Assembly (NCBI RefSeq): GCF_004340685.1
Contig: NZ_SLUN01000020.1
Span: 8,001-72,000, forward strand
Source of the DNA: Hydrogenispora ethanolica
GTDB taxonomy: Bacteria > Bacillota > UBA4882 > UBA8346
Length of the DNA stretch: 64,000 bases
Reading direction: 5' to 3'
Shown here: positions 17,495-26,651 of the stretch, in pieces
Layout of the letters: the number at the start of each line of letters is the position of its first letter
How positions within the stretch are numbered: position 1 is the first letter of the stretch
Position numbers and translations under genes: made by a program
Notes under the pieces: model-generated
The model's database searches: none
Told to the model about the DNA's origin: nothing
The model's input: only the letters and a program-made list of their open reading frames with translations

Positions 17495-18943
17495 TTAGAA
17501 TCTCATACGCCACCGCATTTCCAGAGAATGGTCAGCGACGTTCCAGCCCAAGGAGGTAGATAAACAGCAAGTCTCGTGAGAAATACTATATACTTGCCGG
17601 ATCCAGCCTTCTTTTTCAGTTCCGAAATGATTGAAATTATATACTCCATCCATTCCGAACCGGTACCGGCTATTCAGCGGAAAGCTCAGATCATAGATGA
17701 AATTATCACCTAACTGATAATCGTAGTCCTGGCGCAAATAATTATCTTCTAGATATACCCACTGATTCTGGGAAGTAGAATTCAAATCCGCCAAATGAAG
17801 CAGACTAAAGGTCATATTCGGCGCCGGATTAAAATCCACCCGGTATCCGCCGTAGGTTCCTTCGATCGTCTGACCCGTCTCGGACGTCCTGATGCTCCGC
17901 GCCAGCAAACCCACCTGCCACCGGCCAAATTCCGTCTGCCAATACTTTCGAGTTGCCGACAGACCCCACTTCTGCGTCCCTTGACCGGAAAAATCCCGGG
18001 CTCCGTCGATCGTGAATATATAAGTTTGGGTCTCGTACTTCATCTGGTCCATTAACGTAAAATAACCGGCAGTGTTGTATTCCAAATCCATTTGATGGGT
18101 GAAAGGACCCCAAAAATTCTGAAAACCGGCATCCAACTTGGAGTCCCCTTGAGTGGTCAACTCACCCCGAAAGCGCCATTCCCAATTTTCAGAACGGGGG
18201 TTGGAATACTCGTAATTCAGTTTCATCCCGTCATCCTTATCATAATTCAAGCCAAAACGAGGTAAATTCTTTTCATTCCGGTTCAAGGTGAGACTCGGAA
18301 AATAAAATACCGGGATCCCTTTAACCTTCAACACTACCTTTTCCAAACGCACTTTCTGGTCATCCACCCGAATTCGCTTCGCCGATAATTGGTACTCCGG
18401 ATGAGGTAATGGGCAACGGGTCAAAGTTGCGCCCGAAACTTCAGTAGCAACTTGATCAGTAGTAGCCGATTGCCCAGTAATTAGGTAATCCCGCTCCTCT
18501 CCGGGCACTCTTCCGGTAAATTGGGCAATTCGACCGGCGGAAGTCCGGGAATTGTAGACGATGGTTTCAGTTTGAAAATCTCCCTGTTTAGTATGCAAAG
18601 TTACCGTTCCGGAGGCTTCCGCCTGCCCGTCCATATTGTTATAGACCAGTCGGTTTGCAGTGATCACTGTTTCCCCGTTGGTTAAGCGAACATGGCCGGT
18701 AGCATTGGCAACTCCAGTGTTGCCATTATAAACCAAAGAGTCGGCTTCAACCGACATATTGCCACTTACCATTCGTACTTTGTTGGTAGCTGTGGTGATG
18801 TTGGAATCAAAGTCATAATCCAATTGTCCAACAGCTTCAATCTGAATTTCATCGGAGGCTGCCCACACCGGCGTAGCCGTCCATCCGAGCAATATCCCAC
18901 AGAGGAAACCAAATAATCCCCAAATAAGTTTTATACGTTGTAT
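17495..18943 (-). CDS. lptD: LptD-like outer-membrane protein (OstA domain plus barrel)
   Basis: The outer-membrane part of the LPS export bridge. After a signal peptide ending at PVWAA come OstA/LptA-type beta repeats (TATNKVRMVSGNMSVEADSL, GVANATGHVRL), then a shorter-than-usual barrel rich in alternating aromatic residues that ends in RWRMRF, a C-terminal Phe typical of BAM substrates. A canonical signal peptide appears only if translation starts upstream of the first ordinary start codon: an ATA at 18941-18943 lies nine bases after GGAGG, and the in-frame codon three positions upstream of it is the TAG of the preceding gene. From that ATA the product is 482 residues. The nearest conventional start, TTG at 18892, would remove most of the signal. 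At this length it is much smaller than E. coli LptD, but such short forms are plausible in diderm Bacillota. Confidence 0.8.
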   Translation of the reverse strand: MQRIKLIWGLFGFLCGILLGWTATPVWAASDEIQIEAVGQLDYDFDSNITTATNKVRMVSGNMSVEADSLVYNGNTGVANATGHVRLTNGETVITANRLVYNNMDGQAEASGTVTLHTKQGDFQTETIVYNSRTSAGRIAQFTGRVPGEERDYLITGQSATTDQVATEVSGATLTRCPLPHPEYQLSAKRIRVDDQKVRLEKVVLKVKGIPVFYFPSLTLNRNEKNLPRFGLNYDKDDGMKLNYEYSNPRSENWEWRFRGELTTQGDSKLDAGFQNFWGPFTHQMDLEYNTAGYFTLMDQMKYETQTYIFTIDGARDFSGQGTQKWGLSATRKYWQTEFGRWQVGLLARSIRTSETGQTIEGTYGGYRVDFNPAPNMTFSLLHLADLNSTSQNQWVYLEDNYLRQDYDYQLGDNFIYDLSFPLNSRYRFGMDGVYNFNHFGTEKEGWIRQVYSISHETCCLSTSLGWNVADHSLEMRWRMRF

Positions 18944-18949
18944 TTTCTT

Positions 18950-19885
18950 CTACCTCCGGTCATCAATGAGTGTATAAATTCGAGCGGGCTCAGCGACTTG
19001 AATATAAAACTCGGAACCCTCCGGAATAACTTTCTCCTTGCCCTTGATCACCATACCGAAAAGAATGCCACCTGGTCCAAATGCCATCATTCCGGCGGTG
19101 CTGATGCCAACCGCCCGGGTGTGGGAACTGTTCATCTCCGAGGCCTTGGCACCATAATCTGCTGCCACCGGAGTGCCGTCCAAAGCGCGGAGTTTTTGAA
19201 AATCGACTTTTAATACGGCATCTCGCCCCAAGTTGCCCGGACGTTTGATCTCTCGCAGCAGCCCTACGCTTCGCATACCTTTCGGGAAAACGATAGCCTG
19301 GTTATACATAACCGTCTCAGCCGCTTCATATTGGAAAGAATCCCCCGAATGATTCTGCTTGGAATTGAGTTCATTCAACATCCGCACTCGAATCAAAAGA
19401 CCCTCCGGAATACTGACCCACCTTCCCCGGACTACTCCGCCCGGATAAATCTGATTGACCAACTTTTCCAAACGTTTAGTCAGCGGACCGGCATAGATTC
19501 GACCAAACAAAAGCTGTTCCATTTGTTCGAGACGGCTTTTCAGCGGACCCGATTTAACTTCTTTGAATAAAGCCCATTCCAAGGCTTGTGTCTTGTATAA
19601 CAATGAAATGTCCTGAGGCTGATTGGTCAGGATGACCGTATCCAAGCGAGTCAAACGCTCCACCAAGCTGGCATCCCGTCTTTTACCGGTCACCAGCATC
19701 TCAAACTGGTCTAAACGTTCCAACAAACTCCCAGGTTGAACAGTACCTAAAGTCATCTCTTCCAGCTGATTCATCCAACCCATTGGATTTTGAATATTCT
19801 GAGTCGCTTCTTCCGCCTGAACCACCGGAACCAAAAAAACGATCAATAACACAATTCCCAATAAGTTCCATATTGCTCGGCGCAC
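18950..19885 (-). CDS. Secreted repeat protein between LptD and porin genes
   Basis: A 311-residue protein with a clear signal peptide (MRRAIWNLLGIVLLIVFLVP, cleavage after VQA). Residues 45-165 hold about four repeats of a short helical unit with the pattern xLxxRLxxLexxllG (SLLERLDQFE, SLVERLTRLD, PLKSRLEQME, PLTKRLEKLV), spaced about 30 residues. The C-terminal half is beta-rich with a glycine-rich GISTAGMMAFGPGGILFGMVIKG stretch that could insert in or lie on a membrane. I do not recognise the family. Its end encodes the ribosome site of the LptD-like gene, so the two are translationally coupled, suggesting an envelope role. Confidence 0.75.
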   Translation of the reverse strand: MRRAIWNLLGIVLLIVFLVPVVQAEEATQNIQNPMGWMNQLEEMTLGTVQPGSLLERLDQFEMLVTGKRRDASLVERLTRLDTVILTNQPQDISLLYKTQALEWALFKEVKSGPLKSRLEQMEQLLFGRIYAGPLTKRLEKLVNQIYPGGVVRGRWVSIPEGLLIRVRMLNELNSKQNHSGDSFQYEAAETVMYNQAIVFPKGMRSVGLLREIKRPGNLGRDAVLKVDFQKLRALDGTPVAADYGAKASEMNSSHTRAVGISTAGMMAFGPGGILFGMVIKGKEKVIPEGSEFYIQVAEPARIYTLIDDRR

Positions 19886-19944
19886 GGAGTACCTCCTGAA
19901 AGGACTATGATAAACCGCTAAAAAGGCTTTATCATATAGCTTCT

Positions 19945-21318
19945 CTAAAACCGGATAGATAACGCACCGGTAATCGTAGGATCTTCATCAAAATTCAAAT
20001 ATTGATAAGCCAGCCACAACGTCATCCATTTGTTGTACTCGACACCAATGGAAGTTGTACTTAACATTTCGTTCTTCGGTTGCGAATTGACGAACGATTG
20101 GTAAGCCAAAACCGTTAAATAGTCATTGAATTGATACTGCACTCCGGCGCTGGCTTTGGCGTCGGATGGCCGGAAACTCTCAAATCCCAAATTGACGTCC
20201 CGGTACAAGAAATCGAGTCCGCCATAGACCGAAGCCTGCGACGATATGGGAAATGATCCGTCAATCTTAATCTGCAACGCCTGTAATTCATTGCGATTGA
20301 TATTGTCCAGATCGACGGTGTGAGGATTGTAAAATGGGAATCCGAAATGATTGGGATTAATATTGGTTTTCCCTGACGGATTGCTGGTATATATCAAAAG
20401 ACCGCCGACCTTTAAACCTTGATTTAAGTTCCCGAGGAACGGCTTGGCGTTAAAATTGGTATCCAAGCGCCGGTACCCGGTAAGGGACAATGGACCGGGA
20501 AAGCGCCATAACCGTTCAATTTGATGAATCTGGTTTACCTCATCGAGCATAACCAATACTTGATTATTAAACGCCGTGTTGGACGCGCGATCTACGATTC
20601 CGGAGACGTTTTTCATTTTTAACGGAAACAGGTAATATCCGGAGACCGATCCGTCTTCCATAGCAGGAAGGCTTCCCTTTACGACTAAAAAAGATCGTTC
20701 AGTAGTGAATGACGGTTGATAAACCACATTCACCCCATCCAGCTCACTTTCCAATAATCCAAGATCTTCTGCCTGTAAATAAGCATTCGGAATAAATAAA
20801 AATGATTTTTGTTCCAGCTCCCAATAATACTGTCCGTAATAATAATAAGATTCGTTAGGCGAAGTCGTAGGGGCGTCGGTCAGTAAAAGGTCCAAGTCCA
20901 TATAGCCTTCGGATTCCGCCTTCGGTTTTGCCAATTGAGGGCTGATATTGTCGATATCCGTAATTTTCAAACCCAAATCAACCAATTCCCTCTCAAATTC
21001 AGCGATTAGTCGCTGTAATGATTCGGCGGCCGGGCCGGGTAATTTTGAAAGATTCTCGGCCGATATGTTTTCTAACTGTTTGGTTAAGAGTCGTTTTATG
21101 TAGTAGGCCATTTCGAAACGGGATAAAGTATTGCCGGATTTCACCCAAGCCTCCGGATAATTGTCGATATAACCGGCCTTGACTAAAGTCGACATCTCCG
21201 CATAAATCCAACTGCCCGGTGGTATCAGTACCACCGCGCTATCAGCACTTCCCGTTCCCGAAAGAACGATAAACAGAATGACGGCCCAGATCAAATTCAT
21301 AAATCGCGAATGAATCAT
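19945..21318 (-). CDS. SLH-domain outer-membrane porin
   Basis: An outer-membrane barrel of the OmpM/Slp kind found in diderm Bacillota, tied to the cell wall by a periplasmic SLH domain. From the ATG at 21318 (GGAG five bases upstream) there is a signal peptide ending near SADSA, then an SLH module (PGSWIYAEMSTLVKAGYIDN and LSRFEMAYYIKRLL), a helical linker (LQRLIAEFERELVDLG), and a long beta-rich region ending in LSIRF with terminal Phe. The 457-residue length fits. Function is expected to be general porin and wall-to-outer-membrane tether, from family knowledge. Confidence 0.85.
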   Translation of the reverse strand: MIHSRFMNLIWAVILFIVLSGTGSADSAVVLIPPGSWIYAEMSTLVKAGYIDNYPEAWVKSGNTLSRFEMAYYIKRLLTKQLENISAENLSKLPGPAAESLQRLIAEFERELVDLGLKITDIDNISPQLAKPKAESEGYMDLDLLLTDAPTTSPNESYYYYGQYYWELEQKSFLFIPNAYLQAEDLGLLESELDGVNVVYQPSFTTERSFLVVKGSLPAMEDGSVSGYYLFPLKMKNVSGIVDRASNTAFNNQVLVMLDEVNQIHQIERLWRFPGPLSLTGYRRLDTNFNAKPFLGNLNQGLKVGGLLIYTSNPSGKTNINPNHFGFPFYNPHTVDLDNINRNELQALQIKIDGSFPISSQASVYGGLDFLYRDVNLGFESFRPSDAKASAGVQYQFNDYLTVLAYQSFVNSQPKNEMLSTTSIGVEYNKWMTLWLAYQYLNFDEDPTITGALSIRF

Positions 21319-21414
21319 GATAACTCCATCTCCATTAAAGAATAATGGAACCAGACAAGCCACACTTGCTCCCTCTTCCCATTGATTGGGGCTCTATCCA
21401 TGAATCCTGTTATC

Positions 21415-21822
21415 TCATTTGCCATATCTGGATAAGAATCTCTCGGCTAGAATGACTGCGACATAATCATCGAATGGCCGGTCCGGGACCCGCAATCCAA
21501 TGGGCAGTAAACGGGCTAAGCCTTTGGTATTTTCCCGCAAATAACGCTGGCGCCCTTCGATACTTGAGCGATCTTCATCCACCCACTGAATTTCCAGGCC
21601 AAATGGTTTTAATAATTGAAAAGCTTGCCGACTCGTCGTTCGATCCCCCAAAACAATTACCGATACCGGATACTGATTTAAGATTTTATGAATTTCATCT
21701 GCTAATGTAGCGGATTGAATGATAGTTTTATACAAAACCCTCGCCTCATCATCCACCACAGCCAAACCGCATTTTTGACGACCGGGGTCAATGGCTAAAA
21801 TGACGGATTTGATAACCGACAC
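21415..21822 (-). CDS. RuvX/YqgF-type RNase H-fold nuclease-like protein
   Basis: A 135-residue protein with the RNase H-fold start AIDPGRQKCGLAVVD, VIVLGDRTTS and a C-terminal FDDYVAVILAERFL. This resembles the YqgF/RuvX group, which acts in pre-16S rRNA end processing, but it departs from standard RuvX enough that the role is uncertain. It lies between the porin and DUF3084 genes in an envelope locus. The catalytic Asp of DPG and an Asp pair near the end are kept. Confidence 0.75.
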   Translation of the reverse strand: MSVIKSVILAIDPGRQKCGLAVVDDEARVLYKTIIQSATLADEIHKILNQYPVSVIVLGDRTTSRQAFQLLKPFGLEIQWVDEDRSSIEGRQRYLRENTKGLARLLPIGLRVPDRPFDDYVAVILAERFLSRYGK

Positions 21823-21879
21823 TCCTTTATCTCCACTATCTCATCTACTCTTTAACGCTAAAACCTGGGCACGTTTACC

Positions 21880-23130
21880 TTATTTTCGGATCTCGAACTT
21901 GATCTTAAACTGGTCGATCCGCCTAATATCCTGGGTTGCCGCAACCGAAACGTTAACATTCGTTGACTTCTGTTCTCGAATGGCTTTTATGGTGGCGGCA
22001 ATCTCCGAAATCGAGACTACATTTCTTAAATTCTGCCCTTCGGTAATAATTCCTTTTTCGATAGCTTTATTATTTGCCAAAATTAACAAGCTTAATAACT
22101 GATCCCGTAATTCCGATTCATTCGAATTGCTGGATAACGTCGCATTCGCGATTGCTTCACCTGCCGCGAAGACGACTTGATCGGGGTAGACTTCTAGCGT
22201 TACCGTCACTGGCTCACTGGAAACCGAATTTTTCTCAACGACTACCCGTACGATGGACTTTACACTCAGTCCAGCCACTTGGGTAGTTACCTCCGCTAGT
22301 CTTTTCGGAGCAACCCGCAAAGCGTAATTTGATTTGCCGGGGATTTGGGCTCCCCGTTTCAAGGCGACTTCGTTGGCCTCCTTGAGTAAAGGCTCAATCG
22401 CTTCCGCATAGATTCGATCGGCATGGATACCCGGATTTACGACTTTGGCCACTAGGATTTCGCCTACATAAAAAATGATCGGTTTATCCAAATAGTTCCG
22501 GTTTTGGTCTTCCAAACTCTTCAGCCAACCTTCCAGGTTCTGAATCTGCTGATTTAAGCGTGCTTCTTGAAGTGTCAAATTGGACATTTGGTCCTTCAAG
22601 TCGTTATTAATTTTCGTCAGGTTGGCCATGCGATTTTGGGCCAACTCCAGTTCTTCCTTGGTGCTGGAGAGATTGGATTTTACCTCTTGCAGCGTCACCG
22701 CGGCATGCTGATACTGCTCCTGAGTGCTCTCCAATTGTCGTTCTACTTGTTTGCGCTGCTTAACAACAATCTGCAAATTACGATGCAACTCATCATTTCT
22801 TAATGTCAAATCCCGGTATTCTTGCTCTTTCAATTGAATCTGGTCAGTTAAGGTTTGTACTTTTTTCGTCGTTACCTGAAGATTCTGTTCGATCGTCTTC
22901 AACTCAAAAAGCGCCTTGCGGACATAATCAGACATCAGCGTCAGAATTAGCAACGTCAAACCGGCGATGAAAAAACCCGTTAAAACCGTGATAATCATCG
23001 AAGTATATTTGGGACGCAACCCAAACATACTGAGCCTTTTTTTGCCGACCTTCATGCCGACCCGGTCTCCTAATAAAGCCAGGAGGCCGCCAAATATGAC
23101 CACTGCCGCGATAATCTCCAGACCGAACAT
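21880..23130 (-). CDS. DUF3084 membrane-anchored coiled-coil protein
   Basis: A 416-residue protein with two N-terminal membrane spans (near residues 1-18 and 45-65), a long coiled coil (roughly residues 75-200, rich in Leu/Gln/Glu heptads) and a globular C-terminal domain containing VEPV-like and GEILVAKVV blocks. It matches what I know of the DUF3084 family, which occurs mainly in cyanobacteria and diderm Bacillota. The ATG at 23130, with GGGAG upstream, is used in place of longer alternatives. It follows the LptF/G permease gene by 14 bases. A part in envelope spacing or LPS export is inferred from place and shape only. Confidence 0.8.
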   Translation of the reverse strand: MFGLEIIAAVVIFGGLLALLGDRVGMKVGKKRLSMFGLRPKYTSMIITVLTGFFIAGLTLLILTLMSDYVRKALFELKTIEQNLQVTTKKVQTLTDQIQLKEQEYRDLTLRNDELHRNLQIVVKQRKQVERQLESTQEQYQHAAVTLQEVKSNLSSTKEELELAQNRMANLTKINNDLKDQMSNLTLQEARLNQQIQNLEGWLKSLEDQNRNYLDKPIIFYVGEILVAKVVNPGIHADRIYAEAIEPLLKEANEVALKRGAQIPGKSNYALRVAPKRLAEVTTQVAGLSVKSIVRVVVEKNSVSSEPVTVTLEVYPDQVVFAAGEAIANATLSSNSNESELRDQLLSLLILANNKAIEKGIITEGQNLRNVVSISEIAATIKAIREQKSTNVNVSVAATQDIRRIDQFKIKFEIRK

Positions 23131-23144
23131 GATTTCACTCCCGT

Positions 23145-24227
23145 TCAACTCTTCACGGTACGAGTAATTACCAATCCATAGCCGGCTAAAACCAGATTCG
23201 GCAGCCAAGCTCCCAAAAAGGGTGGAATCGCGCCGCTACGCGCCATAAAAGTGCCGATTCCCATGAAAATATACCAAACTAATATAAAAATAATGCAAAG
23301 TCCAAAGCCAGCTGCATTGGAACGGCGTTGCGGCCGTAATGCCAGTGGTGTTCCCAATAGCGCCAGGATTAGACTGGCCAAGGGAATCGAAAACTTCATA
23401 TGCAGGTCAACCAATAAGCCGCGTTTTTCGCTACCCTGTTGAGGGGCAAAACGTTTAATATACCGACTCAACTCGGAAATACTCTTGTTTTCGGGATCTT
23501 CTTTCAATTGTTCGATCTCCGATGGAGTCAGGCTGAGATCGTATTTTACCCGGCCTTCCTTCACAACGATGGGATAAAAATTGTCCGGCAAGTACTCATA
23601 AATCCGGCCATTATTAAAAAACCAGTTCTGATCCTTCCAATAAAGTTTACTGGCTTCGATGGTCCGGGTCAGAGAACCCTGATGAAACTCTTGGATGGCG
23701 ACGCCGAAGAGCTCCTTGGTTTTCGGTTCATAACGGTCGGCATAGATTAACTTTTTTAAACTATCGCCATCGTAGAAATCTTTGTAGAAATGGCGAATGG
23801 TTTTGGTTACTTCCTTGGACGCGTTATTCTTGAGCTGATCGTACGTGCGCAAGGCATTCGGAACGACATACTCGTTCAACAAAACGCCGCCGATACTAAC
23901 CGCCAATCCGATTAAAATCACCGGATAAGCCAATTTTCCATAGGTCAAGCCGCCAGCCCGCATAGCGATGGTTTCGCTGTGACTGGTCAGATTGCCCAGT
24001 CCGAGCAGCGCTCCCAACAACACCGCGATTGGCGCCGCTTGCATCATATACTCCGGCATCCGTAAAGCCAGAAGCTTAATGATGTAGAAGACGGTCAAAT
24101 GATATCGTTCGGCGTCCCGCAACAAGCCTAAAAAGATAACCCCGCCAAAGATGCTTGTAAAGGCAAAAAAGCCAAATAACATCGGACCCAAAATCTCTTT
24201 CATCACGTATTTGGTAAGGATCTTCAT
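23145..24227 (-). CDS. LPS export permease, LptF/LptG family
   Basis: Inner-membrane permease that extracts LPS with the LptB ATPase. The 360 residues show the YjgP/YjgQ layout: two or three N-terminal spans (GPMLFGFFAFTSIFGGVIFL; APIAVLLGALLGLGNLTSHS), a periplasmic beta domain (about residues 130-260), and C-terminal spans. The conserved SHSETIAMRAGG coupling segment is present. Only one such gene lies in the locus, so the exporter may be a homodimer or a second copy is elsewhere. A strong GGGGAGG site precedes the ATG. Confidence 0.92.
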   Translation of the reverse strand: MKILTKYVMKEILGPMLFGFFAFTSIFGGVIFLGLLRDAERYHLTVFYIIKLLALRMPEYMMQAAPIAVLLGALLGLGNLTSHSETIAMRAGGLTYGKLAYPVILIGLAVSIGGVLLNEYVVPNALRTYDQLKNNASKEVTKTIRHFYKDFYDGDSLKKLIYADRYEPKTKELFGVAIQEFHQGSLTRTIEASKLYWKDQNWFFNNGRIYEYLPDNFYPIVVKEGRVKYDLSLTPSEIEQLKEDPENKSISELSRYIKRFAPQQGSEKRGLLVDLHMKFSIPLASLILALLGTPLALRPQRRSNAAGFGLCIIFILVWYIFMGIGTFMARSGAIPPFLGAWLPNLVLAGYGLVITRTVKS

Positions 24228-24283
24228 ACGCTGCCTCCCCGTGTGGACAGTCGAAAACGTTTCGTCATCTGCAATGCGCTGCG

Positions 24284-25003
24284 TTACATATTAAAACGAT
24301 CACCCAAGTAAAACTTGCGGGCGTTCTCGTCGTTGGCGATCTGTTCGGAACTTCCTGAAGTTAAGATCTGGCCGGCATACATAATGTAGGCGCGGTCGGT
24401 GATGGCCAAAGTTTCCCGAACACTGTGATCGGTGATTAAAATCCCCATTCCTCTATTGCGAAGCCGATTGATGATATCCTGGATATCGGCGACCGCAATT
24501 GGATCCACGCCAGTAAATGGCTCATCCAACAAGATATAGTCCGGGTTCATGGCTAACGCCCTGGCGATCTCCGCCCGCCGGCGTTCTCCTCCCGAGAGCA
24601 TATAGCCGAAACTCTTCCGCAAGCCCGTAAGACCAAATTCAGACATTAGTTGCTCACATCGTTCCTGGCGTTCCGATTTAGTCAGATTCGTCAATTCCAA
24701 AATGGCCATGATATTATCCTGAACGGTGAGTTTTCGAAAAATCGAAGCCTCTTGCGCCAGATAACTCACGCCATATCTGGCACGGCTATGCATCGGTAAC
24801 GTCGTGACGTCATGATCATCGATCCGGATGCTCCCGGCATTACAACGTTCCAATCCGACTATCATATAAAAAGTGGTCGTCTTTCCCGCACCGTTGGGTC
24901 CCAAGAGTCCAACGACTTCACCGGCGTTCACTTCCAACGATACACCGCTGACCACTTGCCGGCGCTGATATTGCTTTACTAATCCTTCAACGATAATCGG
25001 CAT
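24284..25003 (-). CDS. lptB: LPS export ABC ATPase LptB
   Basis: ATPase powering LPS extraction from the inner membrane. The 239 residues contain Walker A GPNGAGKTTT, the Q-loop SYLAQEASIF, signature LSGGERRR, Walker B YILLDEPFTGVDP and the switch His in TDHSVRET, all in LptB-like form. The ATG at 25003 (GGGGAG upstream) is chosen over a longer frame. It lies between lptA and the permease gene. Confidence 0.95.
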   Translation of the reverse strand: MPIIVEGLVKQYQRRQVVSGVSLEVNAGEVVGLLGPNGAGKTTTFYMIVGLERCNAGSIRIDDHDVTTLPMHSRARYGVSYLAQEASIFRKLTVQDNIMAILELTNLTKSERQERCEQLMSEFGLTGLRKSFGYMLSGGERRRAEIARALAMNPDYILLDEPFTGVDPIAVADIQDIINRLRNRGMGILITDHSVRETLAITDRAYIMYAGQILTSGSSEQIANDENARKFYLGDRFNM

Positions 25004-25183
25004 CCTATTCTCCCCGTTCGAAAACTTGTTGGACATCGATATTGTACCAGTCCCCAACCGCAGTCGGAAAAAGGCAACCAAGGTGTTGCGCAGTTAAAAA
25101 GAACTTATGCATTGTATTTTGATGCCGCAATCCGGTTTTTGATTTCAAACTGTTTGCGGCTATGTACCAGACCTATTCCAACC

Positions 25184-25897
25184 TCAGCGGCTCTCTTTGT
25201 TGATACGGGACTGTACACCGCCGTTCGCCGTTATCTTTTTGGTGGTTAAGTCGTAAATGATCTCCGTGGCGGTTAATTCACTATTGCCGCGCACCACTAC
25301 CGGATTTTGCTGCAAAACCACTTTGTTCTCATCCCGGTTAAAAAGTATTTTTCCGGCTCGGGCGATCGTTTCATTCCCCTGAATCTGAGCGGAACCCGTA
25401 ATGGTCAATGTGCCCCGGACAACTTGTCCCTCCATGCGCTCCCCGGTGAGCTGCCATTCTTTGTAATCCAGCTCCGGTTTTCCAGTCATCACGACAACAT
25501 CGTTGGCTCGATCCCATTCGAGACGTTCACCGGTGAATGAGGTGTTCTCATCGTATTTCAAAGCAACATGATTCATTGCCACCAGACGGTCCTTTTTCAT
25601 CTCGACCACAATGACCTCGCAGTGCATGGTCCGATTCGGATTGGTCTGTATCAGCTGAACCGACTGTTTTCCGGTGACAACCTCCTGATTGCGGTCGTAT
25701 TCCAGATACTTCGCTTCCAACACCGAATTATTCCAACGAACCGTCACCGGCTGGGTTTCGGTTCCGTAATACTGCATGGTGTTGCGTTTCAAGTCCATTT
25801 CACCGCCGGCTGGCGCCACCAGTTCCATCGGCGCGGCCGCCCAAGCCAGACTCGGAATCAAAACAAGCACCCATAGTAGTTTTCGCCAATGTCGCAT
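25184..25897 (-). CDS. lptA: LptA/OstA-family periplasmic LPS bridge protein
   Basis: Forms the periplasmic beta-jellyroll bridge that carries LPS. It has a signal peptide (RHWRKLLWVLVLIPSLAWAA) and repeats of the OstA fold (ELTATEIIYDLTTKKITANG, VVTGKQSVQL, TITGSAQIQGNETIARAG). At 237 residues it is longer than E. coli LptA. Its ribosome site GGAGG overlaps the last codons and stop of lptC, so the two are coupled. Confidence 0.88.
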   Translation of the reverse strand: MRHWRKLLWVLVLIPSLAWAAAPMELVAPAGGEMDLKRNTMQYYGTETQPVTVRWNNSVLEAKYLEYDRNQEVVTGKQSVQLIQTNPNRTMHCEVIVVEMKKDRLVAMNHVALKYDENTSFTGERLEWDRANDVVVMTGKPELDYKEWQLTGERMEGQVVRGTLTITGSAQIQGNETIARAGKILFNRDENKVVLQQNPVVVRGNSELTATEIIYDLTTKKITANGGVQSRINKESR

Positions 25898-25901
25898 CTG
25901 A

Positions 25902-26459
25902 TTACCTCCGGTATGTTACCTTGGTCGTTCCCGAAAAACGCACTTGATCGAGGTCAAGACTTGCGTCAAGTTTTGACGCATCAAGCGATAGGCCCGGACC
26001 TTTCAGACGCACCCGGTGTTCGGCAATGATCCGGCCCTGGGCCTGATCCCAGCGGATCCGCTCCGCCGTCAACTCTTTGCCGTCAGCGGTCCAAAACCGA
26101 ACTTCACCACTTAATTCCATGGTCCGGGTCCGCCAATCGATCATACCGGTCTGCGCAGTAAGATGATAACTCGCTTGCTTATTGAGGACATAATCGCCGC
26201 GAATGCCTTCCAATCGGGCGGTGGTCTGATCCTTGGCCATTTTGGAGACAGTCAAATCCCAGTAACTGTCTTTTTCGGAACCGGGAACTTTAACATTGAT
26301 ACCGGTCAATTCATCGAGAACCTCGGCCGGTTTCTCTCGTTCCCCGGGCTTGCTCTGATTTTGGTGGGACGCTTGAAACATAGCAACTCCGGAGATGATC
26401 AGGGCGATGCCAAATACCACAACCATAAGAATCGTCAACCATCGTTTCCTTAGCTCCAC
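25902..26459 (-). CDS. lptC: LptC-like membrane-anchored LPS transport protein
   Basis: A bitopic inner-membrane protein with one N-terminal span (WLTILMVVVFGIALIISGVA) and a periplasmic OstA-like beta domain (TARLEGIRGDYVLNKQA, GMIDWRTRTMELSGEVRF, LTAERIRWDQAQGRIIA). It hands LPS from the LptB-permease complex to LptA. Start is GTG with GGGAG six to seven bases upstream. The 185-residue length matches the family. Confidence 0.88.
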   Translation of the reverse strand: MELRKRWLTILMVVVFGIALIISGVAMFQASHQNQSKPGEREKPAEVLDELTGINVKVPGSEKDSYWDLTVSKMAKDQTTARLEGIRGDYVLNKQASYHLTAQTGMIDWRTRTMELSGEVRFWTADGKELTAERIRWDQAQGRIIAEHRVRLKGPGLSLDASKLDASLDLDQVRFSGTTKVTYRR

Positions 26460-26651
26460 CGTTTTCTCCCTTTCTGACCGGGAAACATATCCTCAAAATA
26501 TTCTTCAAATATTCTTCGCGAAACGGACCAATAAATCCTGCTCCAAAAGCCGTAAGATCAAGGAAAGCCGCCGTATTTTCAATGGAAAACAGCATAGAAG
26601 CTGACAATGCTGGAAATCGCTGAAACCGTGATTGCGCCGGCTATCATCTAA

